From contig CAJUFY010000016.1 in NCBI GenBank assembly GCA_910586245.1, positions 1-7,895 on the forward strand: a DNA stretch of 7,895 nt, read 5' to 3'. A model generated the notes under the pieces. It searched no databases. It saw only the letters and a program-made list of their open reading frames with translations, and had not been told where the DNA came from. A program made the translations under genes and the position numbers. This DNA comes from an uncultured Christensenella sp. Its GTDB lineage: Bacteria > Bacillota > Clostridia > Christensenellales > Borkfalkiaceae. Below are positions 1 through 4,699 of this stretch, one piece after another. Within the stretch, counting starts at the first letter, position 1. Every line of letters starts with the position of its first letter.

Positions 1-11
1 CAGCGAACAGT

Positions 12-124
12 GCCAACCGACGTCGCCTATGCTCGAAGTCAACGACTGGGGTCAACGCTCTGAGCCAACGTGTAGCGTCTGCGAACGTAGTCAACGTTTT
101 GAGTGACCAGCCGCGCAAAATGCG
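12..124. repeat. Array A: eight degenerate 13-bp units plus a shared tail
   Basis: Units begin every 13 bases at 12, 25, 38, 51, 64, 77, 90 and 103. Most open with GTCA or GCCA, and the best ones fit GTCAACGNNNNGA; on the minus strand the conserved part reads CGTTGAC. The last unit runs into CGCAAAATGCG, a small 4-bp hairpin shared with array B. Bases 1-11 look like the end of another unit, so the array may continue to the left. A 21-bp block at 105-125 is identical to 836-856. No protein is encoded convincingly, and the function is unknown. Confidence 0.7.
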
Positions 125-139
125 TTACTGAGAATGCAA

Positions 140-175
140 AACCCCGCCGAGTATTCGGCGGGGTTAAGTTTGGTT
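140..175. terminator. Intrinsic terminator after the toxin gene
   Basis: A perfect 11-bp stem (140-150 with 155-165) closes a 4-base loop at 151-154. Read on the minus strand it lies about 10 bases after the toxin stop codon, and the strand continues as GGGGTTTTGC, giving a short U-tract. Read on the plus strand it is followed by a T-rich stretch (168-177). It probably ends the toxin-antitoxin transcript and may insulate in both directions. Confidence 0.75.
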
Positions 176-448
176 TTAATCGTTGTACACTTCCTCTCGG
201 TGTCCGACCGATAGAATTAAAATAACAATTTCGCTTTCACGGATTTCGGCAATAAGGCGATAATCGCCTACCCTGTATCGCCACTGCCCCGCATGATTTG
301 CCGTTAATGCTTTTCCGTGCTGGCGCGGATTCGTGCAAAGATCAAGATTTTTATGTACCCAGCGCAAAAGCATTTCGGAAATCGTTTTATTGAACTTTCG
401 CATTTGCTTCTGCGCTTTTGCCGACCACGCAACTTTGTACAAACTCAT
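176..448 (-). CDS. RelE/ParE-family toxin
   Basis: This 90-residue protein has the size and layout of RelE-type toxins, which in characterised members are ribosome-dependent mRNA interferases. Visible family features are a basic helical N-terminal half, then GQWRYRVGDYRLIAEI (54-69) and the C-terminal SVGHREEVY (80-88). By alignment from memory to E. coli RelE, Arg57/Arg59, Arg64, Arg84 and Tyr88 fall where the catalytic basic residues and tyrosine lie, so it looks active. Its ATG overlaps the TGA of the upstream antitoxin gene (ATGA at 445-448), as is usual for such pairs. ParE-like gyrase toxins share the fold, but the conserved C-terminal Arg and Tyr favour the RelE branch. The family is secure; the exact target is inferred. 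Confidence 0.9.
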   Translation of the reverse strand: MSLYKVAWSAKAQKQMRKFNKTISEMLLRWVHKNLDLCTNPRQHGKALTANHAGQWRYRVGDYRLIAEIRESEIVILILSVGHREEVYND

Positions 449-669
449 AAATCAATCCCTAATTCCTTTGCAAGCTCTTCGGTCGTGCAGGTTGCGGGAT
501 TTTCTTCATACTCTGCTTTGGCTTCGTTATAGCATTGAATATCAAATTCATCTTCAATACGTTCTAAAACCGTTCTGCGGATATATTCCGATACCGATTC
601 GCCGTACAGCTTTGCGAAGTTCTTGATGAGTTCATTTTCCTTTTCGGTTACCCGTAACGAAATAGACAT
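445..669 (-). CDS. RelB/RHH-type antitoxin
   Basis: The product is 74 residues long. The N-terminal part, SISLRVTEKENELIKNFAK (2-20) followed by SVSEYIRRTVLERI, has the beta strand-helix-helix pattern of ribbon-helix-helix antitoxins of the RelB/DUF6290 type. The acidic C-terminal tail (about 40-74) would wrap and neutralise the toxin. I chose the ATG at 667-669 because AGGAGGTG lies 5 bases upstream of it (675-682); a further in-frame ATG at 694-696 would place that signal inside the gene. It is co-transcribed with the RelE-like toxin through an ATGA overlap. Such proteins usually repress their own promoter, which fits the palindrome over the -10 box just upstream. Confidence 0.88.
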   Translation of the reverse strand: MSISLRVTEKENELIKNFAKLYGESVSEYIRRTVLERIEDEFDIQCYNEAKAEYEENPATCTTEELAKELGIDL

Positions 670-674
670 ATTTT

Positions 675-682
675 CACCTCCT
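675..682 (-). promoter_or_regulatory. Strong Shine-Dalgarno site of the antitoxin gene
   Basis: The minus strand reads AGGAGGTG, then AAAAT, then ATG. This near-perfect match to the anti-Shine-Dalgarno sequence fixes the antitoxin start at 669 rather than at the ATG nine codons upstream. It is the strongest ribosome binding site in the window, in keeping with antitoxin being made in excess over toxin. Confidence 0.85.
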
Positions 683-687
683 CGATC

Positions 688-705
688 GTAATACAATTGT
701 ACTAC
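688..705. promoter_or_regulatory. Palindromic operator of the toxin-antitoxin operon
   Basis: An 18-bp inverted repeat is centred on the perfect 10-bp palindrome TACAATTGTA (692-701). It is extended by GTA (688-690) and TAC (703-705), with a single mismatched pair at 691/702. It covers the -10 box and lies between the promoter and the start codon. Dyads in this position are typical binding sites for ribbon-helix-helix antitoxins, so autorepression is the likely role (inference). Confidence 0.65.
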
Positions 706-724
706 ATAATATGCACCTTGTCAA
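696..724 (-). promoter_or_regulatory. Sigma-70/SigA-type promoter of the toxin-antitoxin operon
   Basis: On the minus strand a consensus -35 box TTGACA (719-724) and a -10 box TACAAT (696-701, one base off TATAAT) are separated by exactly 17 bases (702-718). The ATG at 669 lies 26 bases beyond the -10 box, leaving room for the ribosome binding site. The promoter begins 18 bases from the first unit of array B. Confidence 0.85.
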
Positions 725-742
725 TAGTTTTATGCCAAAAAT

Positions 743-855
743 GTCAAAGTGAATGGTCACATTCGGGGGTCAATGTACCTGGTCAGCCGACGTCGCCCGC
801 GCTTGATGTCAACGACTGAGGTCAATACTCTGAGCGACCAGCCGCGCAAAATGCG
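743..855. repeat. Array B: eight degenerate 13-bp units plus a shared tail
   Basis: Units begin every 13 bases at 743, 756, 769, 782, 795, 808, 821 and 834. Six of the eight start with exactly GTCA; the others start GCCC and GCGA. The tail CGCAAAATGCG matches array A. Units at 782, 795 and 808 match those at 12, 25 and 38, and the unit at 834 matches the one at 103. The array lies just upstream of the antitoxin promoter. The function is unknown. Confidence 0.7.
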
Positions 856-869
856 TCACCTTAAACGCA

Positions 870-899
870 AAAAAGCCCCCGAAGATTTGGGGACTTTTT
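870..899. terminator. Terminator-like hairpin after array B
   Basis: AAAAAG (870-875) pairs with CTTTTT (894-899). Inside these, after one mismatch (876/893), CCCC (877-880) pairs with GGGG (889-892) around an 8-base loop. It holds the same place relative to array B as the 140-165 hairpin does to array A. No gene clearly ends at it, so its termination role is uncertain. It also overlaps the 11-bp tandem repeats. Confidence 0.45.
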
Positions 900-907
900 G
901 GGGACTT
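886..907 (+). repeat. Exact 11-bp tandem repeat, possible integrase arm sites
   Basis: TTTGGGGACTT occurs twice back to back, at 886-896 and 897-907, with no mismatch. A second direct repeat, TATGTAAAA, follows at 909-917 and 941-949. Short direct repeats a few tens of bases inside an attachment core are typical arm-type binding sites for tyrosine recombinases such as lambda and Tn916 Int. The tRNA fragment at 978-1021 supports that reading, but no binding is shown. Confidence 0.5.
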
Positions 908-977
908 GTATGTAAAATTGCGCTGAAATCGGGGTAAATCTATGTAAAAACGGAGTTTTTTCGGGCTTTATTTAAGC

Positions 978-1021
978 CTCTGACTCCGTCATTCGTTGGT
1001 CAAATCCAGCTACCCCAGCCA
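978..1021 (+). other. 3' half of a tRNA-Gln(CUG) gene, probable attachment site
   Basis: The segment matches the 3' part of a glutamine tRNA: anticodon loop CTCTGAC with anticodon CTG (980-982), the 3' strand of the anticodon stem TCCGT (985-989), variable loop CATTC (990-994), T-stem GTTGG/CCAGC (995-999 and 1006-1010), acceptor strand TACCCCA (1011-1017), discriminator G and encoded CCA (1019-1021). The T-loop is TCAAAT, one base short of the usual seven. There is no D-arm and no proper 5' half, so it is not a working tRNA. Anticodon-loop-to-3'-end fragments are what integrative elements leave at the far end after inserting into a tRNA gene. Identification as tRNA-Gln is from recalled bacterial consensus sequences. 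Confidence 0.75.
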
Positions 1022-1025
1022 TTTT

Positions 1026-1067
1026 AAGCGATTTTTGCGGGCATATGCTCCGAAAACCGCTTTTTTT
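1026..1067 (+). terminator. Rho-independent terminator just after the tRNA-Gln fragment
   Basis: AAGCG (1026-1030) pairs with CGCTT (1058-1062). After one mismatch, TTTT (1032-1035) pairs with AAAA (1053-1056) and CGG with CCG nearer the loop, which contains GCATATGC. A run of seven T (1061-1067) follows. It starts only 5 bases after the CCA of the tRNA fragment, so it is probably the original tRNA-Gln terminator, marking chromosomal sequence to the right. Confidence 0.7.
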
Positions 1068-1108
1068 GTGTATTTGTAATAATCATGAAATCAAATTTGA
1101 GCAACTAA

Positions 1109-1155
1109 AAGCGAAAAATAAAGTCGGAAAGCTTTTTCTTCAATTTTATTCGCTT
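1109..1155 (-). terminator. Possible weak terminator of the mannan operon
   Basis: AAGCGAA (1109-1115) and TTCGCTT (1149-1155) form a 7-bp inverted repeat that spans the stop codon of the ROK kinase gene. On the minus strand the distal arm runs into CTTTTAG, a short U-tract. The loop is long (33 bases) with only patchy extra A/T pairing, so this is a weak candidate. Nothing better is visible between the operon and the tRNA fragment. Confidence 0.3.
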
Positions 1156-2099
1156 ACTTGAATTGCAAGACGGACGGCGCCGTAAAGTCCCGCGTCGTTC
1201 CCGAGGTTCGCCCGCAATACTTTTACGGGTGCGTACTGCGCTCCGCCGAACAGTATTTTATTGACCTGTTTTTGAAGAGGAAGCAAAAGCGTTTCCCCCT
1301 CGGCACAGATCCCGCCGCCAAGCAAAACCGCTTCGGGGCGGAAGATATTCGCAAGGTTTGCAATCCCCTCCGCAAGATAGCGGATATAATCGTTTACGAT
1401 CTTCGCAGCCGTTTTATCCCCTGCACGCATTCCATCGAACGCCGTTTTACCGTCGGCATTTTCCGCATTGCCGCCGCACAGTTTCCACAGCGTACTATTT
1501 GAATTGTGCGCCATCGCCCGTCGGGTCTGCCGAATGAGCGCAGTCGCAGAGGCATACGCCTCGAAACAGCCCCGCCTTCCGCAAGTGCATTTTTCACCGT
1601 TCAGCTTGATCACCGTGTGTCCGATTTCCGCGCCCGCGGATCGGTTCCCCTCGTACAGTTTTCCGTTTAATACGATTCCCCCGCCAACGCCCGTACCGAG
1701 CGTGACGAGAACGATAGTTTCATAATCTTTTCCCGCGCCGCGCCAGCTCTCGCCGAGTGCCGCCGCATTTGCGTCGTTCGTAACGGCGACGGGCACGTTT
1801 AAAATTTTTCGAACCAGCTCGCCGAGAGGGACGTTTTTCCACGCGATATTGTTGCTGTAAACGATGATCCCGTTTGAACTGTCTACCGTGCCGGGAGAAC
1901 CGATTCCGACCGCAGTCAGTTCCGCACATGCTTTTTTTGCAAGCTCTTTTGCAAGATTTGCCATGTCCTGCGCGATTTCCGCATAAGAGCGTTCCTTGCC
2001 TGTTGGAATTTGATCTTTTACGATAAGATTCCCCGCACCGTCTACAATTCCGCATTTGATAAACGTTCCGCCGAGATCGATTCCCGCATAATATTTCAT
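1146..2099 (-). CDS. ROK-family sugar kinase, probable manno-/glucokinase
   Basis: This 317-residue protein is of full length for a cytoplasmic ROK kinase, which phosphorylates a hexose at C6 with ATP. Visible are the N-terminal phosphate loop AGIDLGGTFIKCGIVD (5-20), VGIGSPG (64-70), the catalytic-Asp motif TNDANAAALGE (107-117, Asp109), LGTGVGGG (134-141), the sugar-binding GAEIGH (156-161, Glu158 and His161), the zinc motif CTCGRRGCFE (171-180, Cys171/173/178 with His161, and sugar-binding Glu180), and the ATP-site GGGI (261-264). ROK families include glucokinases, mannokinases, fructokinases and N-acetylmannosamine kinases. Sequence alone does not settle the sugar, but the position directly after manA in a mannan operon favours mannose. 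The start overlaps the manA stop (ATGA, 2096-2099) and has GAGGG about 6 bases upstream. It is the last gene of the operon. Confidence 0.92.
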   Translation of the reverse strand: MKYYAGIDLGGTFIKCGIVDGAGNLIVKDQIPTGKERSYAEIAQDMANLAKELAKKACAELTAVGIGSPGTVDSSNGIIVYSNNIAWKNVPLGELVRKILNVPVAVTNDANAAALGESWRGAGKDYETIVLVTLGTGVGGGIVLNGKLYEGNRSAGAEIGHTVIKLNGEKCTCGRRGCFEAYASATALIRQTRRAMAHNSNSTLWKLCGGNAENADGKTAFDGMRAGDKTAAKIVNDYIRYLAEGIANLANIFRPEAVLLGGGICAEGETLLLPLQKQVNKILFGGAQYAPVKVLRANLGNDAGLYGAVRLAIQVSE

Positions 2100-3019
2100 A
2101 CCGCGCCCTCGTCCGTAAGAATGAGTTTTGCCTTTCCGCGCAACGTGAAGCGATTGCCGCAGGAAACGAAAAAACTGTCGCCGCTTGCAAACGCTTTTCC
2201 GTCGATTTCGCCGCTTCCCTCTATCACGTTGACCGCAACGAACGAACGCAAATTCTTTTCGGTATAAGCTCCGTCAAGTAGCAATTCGCGACAACGGAAA
2301 TACTTGCACTCGGTCAGAAGACGCATTTGCCCGCCTTCGACCGCTTCGTACGCGCCTCCGCCCGTGCGATCTTCAAACGCACGGAAGTTCATTACTTCGG
2401 TTGCTTTTTCAATATGTAGCGTACGCAGATTGCCGTTTGCGTCCTTCCTGTTATAATCGTACGCCCGATACGTTACGTTGCTGCTCTGCTGCACTTCGCA
2501 GATCACGCACCCCGCGCCGATCGCATGCACCGTGCCTGCTTCGATCAGGTAACAGTCCCCAGCCTTCACGGGGATAAAATTGAGCAGTTCCTCCACCGTG
2601 CCGTCCTGCACTTTGCGCAAAAATACTTCCTTCGAAGTGTCTTGCTTGAATCCGCAGTAAATGCCTACGCCTTCGTCCGCTTGCACGATATACCATGCTT
2701 CCGTCTTGCCGTTGTCGCCTTCCACCCTTTGCGCGTACGCGTCGTCCGGATGAACCTGTACCGAAAGATTTCGCTTGGCGTCGATATACTTGATCAGAAC
2801 GGGAAAATCGCTCCCCGCGCGATCGACCGCTTGCGGATTCTCTTTCAGATACCGTGCGAGCGTCCCGCCCTCACAGCCGCTGAGCCCGTCCGGGTGAACG
2901 GAAACTTCCCAGCTCTCTGCGAGCGTTCCGTTTCCGTTCTGCCGTCCGAACAATTCCTTCAAGCGCGTCCCGCCCCAAAGATACGATTTGAGCGCGGGAT
3001 TTAATTTGATTGCGTTCAT
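2096..3019 (-). CDS. manA: Mannose-6-phosphate isomerase, class I
   Basis: This enzyme interconverts mannose-6-phosphate and fructose-6-phosphate in the cytoplasm, feeding mannose into glycolysis. At 307 residues it has the length of the short Bacillus-type ManA rather than the roughly 390-residue enterobacterial form. The zinc-site motifs of this cupin family are intact: SVQVHPDD (86-93, Gln88 and His90), KTEAWY (105-110, Glu107) and AGTVHAIG (161-168, His165). Arg185 in TYRAYDY is the expected catalytic arginine. The N-terminal PALKSYLWGGTRLKELFG (8-25) is also typical. The gene starts one base after the stop of the GH76 gene (TAA, T, ATG), with GGAG 4 bases before the ATG, and its TGA overlaps the kinase ATG. 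Tight coupling to a kinase and mannan-cleaving enzymes points to catabolism rather than GDP-mannose synthesis. Confidence 0.94.
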   Translation of the reverse strand: MNAIKLNPALKSYLWGGTRLKELFGRQNGNGTLAESWEVSVHPDGLSGCEGGTLARYLKENPQAVDRAGSDFPVLIKYIDAKRNLSVQVHPDDAYAQRVEGDNGKTEAWYIVQADEGVGIYCGFKQDTSKEVFLRKVQDGTVEELLNFIPVKAGDCYLIEAGTVHAIGAGCVICEVQQSSNVTYRAYDYNRKDANGNLRTLHIEKATEVMNFRAFEDRTGGGAYEAVEGGQMRLLTECKYFRCRELLLDGAYTEKNLRSFVAVNVIEGSGEIDGKAFASGDSFFVSCGNRFTLRGKAKLILTDEGAV

Positions 3020-3020
3020 A

Positions 3021-4694
3021 TTACTCCGCGTTCTGTGCGCTGTAATATCTTACGAGCATTGCGTAGCAATGCGCATTTGCCGCTTGAAGCAGAATTTCAC
3101 GGGAACTGCCTTCGCCCTCGTGTTTGGAGAATTTGCTCCAACCCTCGATCCAAGCGGGGCAGACGAGCTGATCCTCTTCCGAGCGGTAATTTTCCCAAGC
3201 ATAGTCGAGCGCACTGCGCATGTGTTCCACGTACTCGCTGCAATCGATCCCTGTTTCCTCGATGTCGATGAAACCTTCGAGAATGAACGAGGTAAACCAA
3301 CTGTTTTCATGATAGGAATACTGCCCCGGCATAACTTGCGTGTTGGCAAAAACCCTATCCGCGTCTTTGACAATGGCTTGATTGCGCTTTTCATACACGG
3401 CGGCAACAGCCGTCTTTCCCTGCGCCGAATAAATTTTGTAGAGTTCCGCGCCCGCCGTCATGAGCGTTCCCGTGTTGTAGGGAAGGATCTGCTCGTCGAC
3501 CAATTCGATTCGCGCGTCGCCCGTGAGCGTCTCGAAGCCCTCTCTGAGGAAAATTTTATCGCGCAGGCATCCGTTATCGGGATTGCGCAACGTGAGATAA
3601 CAGAATTCGTAGAGCTTCCCTGCTTTTGCAAAAAATTCGTCCGCCAACGAGGCAATGCCCGAGCTGAACTCGCCCGCGTTCAACGTTTGATACAGTTTTG
3701 CAAGCATCATTGCGGTCGGCGCGGAAGAACAAGCGTTCAGCGAAGCGTGAATATTGTCGTCGAGACCGGTTCCGTTTTTGTAATCGAACCGATATCTTGC
3801 CGCCCAGTTCCAGTAGATGCCGTTGAGTCCCTTTGCCGTCTCGTAGCCCTCGCCGATGATCCAGTTTACAATGCTGATCGCTTCGTTAAGATACGCTTCC
3901 TTGCCGAGGTTCAGATAGGCGTAATAGAATTCCTTTGCTACCCAGATATTGTCGTCGAAGAAAATGCCGCCCATATCGCGGATGACGTTATCCTTCTTGC
4001 TGCTGTCTCTGCCCGAATTGTAAATGGCGTACGAATTCACCGTACCGTCCGTTTCGCCGAACGCTACCAGCTTATGGTCTGCATTCTGCCAAATTACGTT
4101 CCCCACGACTTCTTTCATGCGGTAAAAACGCAATCCGTCGAGAAGCTCTTCGAGATATTCCGCAAAAAAGCCGTAATCTTCGTCGCTCTCGTCCAGATTG
4201 GAAAGAATGCCGTTTGCCATAGCAACCTGCTCTGTATACGGCCAAAGGTAGGGCGCCGAAGGATCCTTCGGCGAAAATTTCGAAAGGTGCGTATCCGAAT
4301 TCCAATAGAGATTCTTAATAATCTTCGCATACTCTGCCGCTCTTTCCCCGTTCACCAAAGCGTAATCTACGGTTACAGCTTCTTCCCACTCCGCCTTTAA
4401 GGTGACGCTTGCCGTAGGAGTGTAAGTGTCCCCCGCAACGCCAACCGCCTGCGTCCCGAGATACCAGCCGTTAAACGTATAGTTATCCTGCGCGACGGCG
4501 GGAAGCGTAACGCTTTCGCCCTCTTTCACGGTGACGGATGCGGACGCGTCGGACGCGAGCGTTCCGCCGTTCGCATCGTAAGTTACGGTGTACGTTACGG
4601 GATCCGCGGGAACGTTTTCCCCGCAAGCTGCAAACGTAGCGCACACGAGTGCCGCCGCAACGGTTACCGCAAATGCTTTTTTGAATGCTTTCAT
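3021..4694 (-). CDS. GH76 endo-alpha-1,6-mannanase lipoprotein with InlB B-repeat
   Basis: The product is about 557 residues. It has a lipoprotein signal peptide with lipobox FAAC (Cys24), then an InlB/Listeria-Bacteroides-type B-repeat (about 34-103; YTVTYDANGGT to VTLKAEW, with NYTFNGWY in the middle), then a GH76 (alpha/alpha)6 domain (about 110-550). GH76 enzymes cleave internal alpha-1,6-mannose links with retention. The paired catalytic aspartates of GIFFDDNIW (Asp247/Asp248) are present, as are WPYTE (151-155), GIYWNW (292-297), CSSAP (322-326) and LPYNTGT (404-410). I start at the ATG at 4694 because AAGGA lies 9 bases upstream; the in-frame ATG at 4703, which overlaps the preceding stop as ATGA, has that signal directly against it. 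The protein should sit on the outer face of the membrane, with the B-repeat as spacer or adhesion module. Substrate details (bare or branched mannan) cannot be read from sequence. Confidence 0.87.
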   Translation of the reverse strand: MKAFKKAFAVTVAAALVCATFAACGENVPADPVTYTVTYDANGGTLASDASASVTVKEGESVTLPAVAQDNYTFNGWYLGTQAVGVAGDTYTPTASVTLKAEWEEAVTVDYALVNGERAAEYAKIIKNLYWNSDTHLSKFSPKDPSAPYLWPYTEQVAMANGILSNLDESDEDYGFFAEYLEELLDGLRFYRMKEVVGNVIWQNADHKLVAFGETDGTVNSYAIYNSGRDSSKKDNVIRDMGGIFFDDNIWVAKEFYYAYLNLGKEAYLNEAISIVNWIIGEGYETAKGLNGIYWNWAARYRFDYKNGTGLDDNIHASLNACSSAPTAMMLAKLYQTLNAGEFSSGIASLADEFFAKAGKLYEFCYLTLRNPDNGCLRDKIFLREGFETLTGDARIELVDEQILPYNTGTLMTAGAELYKIYSAQGKTAVAAVYEKRNQAIVKDADRVFANTQVMPGQYSYHENSWFTSFILEGFIDIEETGIDCSEYVEHMRSALDYAWENYRSEEDQLVCPAWIEGWSKFSKHEGEGSSREILLQAANAHCYAMLVRYYSAQNAE

Positions 4695-4699
4695 AATTT

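Larger units (their letters stand above)
1..1021. mobile_element. Right-hand end of a putative integrative element inserted in tRNA-Gln
   Basis: This stretch reads as the end of a tRNA-targeting integrative element. It carries a toxin-antitoxin pair, two copies of a 13-bp-phased array, tandem 11-bp repeats and, at its right border, a 3' half of a tRNA-Gln gene. Integration into a tRNA gene normally leaves an intact tRNA at one end and a 3' tRNA fragment at the other, with the element on the 5' side of the fragment; that is the layout here. The left end, the integrase and the intact tRNA lie outside the window, so the size and class of the element are unknown. The assignment is inferred from the right border only. 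Confidence 0.45.

Noticed and set aside
12..855. A CRISPR array
   Set aside because: The 13-bp period is far shorter than any CRISPR repeat-spacer unit, the units are degenerate, and no cas genes are present.
749..937. A 62-codon plus-strand frame running through array B and the 11-bp repeats
   Set aside because: It consists of repeat, hairpin and arm-site-like sequence. Its reading is explained by non-coding structure and there is no convincing ribosome binding site.
930..1021. A complete, possibly intron-containing tRNA gene: GGGGTA (931-936) could pair with TACCCC (1011-1016), and ACGGAG (950-955) with CTCCGT (984-989)
   Set aside because: There is no D-arm, the acceptor would lack a pair, the T-loop is one base short, and the extra 22 or so bases in the anticodon region do not resemble a known tRNA intron. 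A 3' fragment is the simpler reading.
2988..4400. A 470-codon open frame on the plus strand opposite the GH76 and manA genes
   Set aside because: It lies antisense to a clearly recognisable GH76 domain, has no family motifs, and arises because the minus-strand genes rarely use codons whose complement is a stop.
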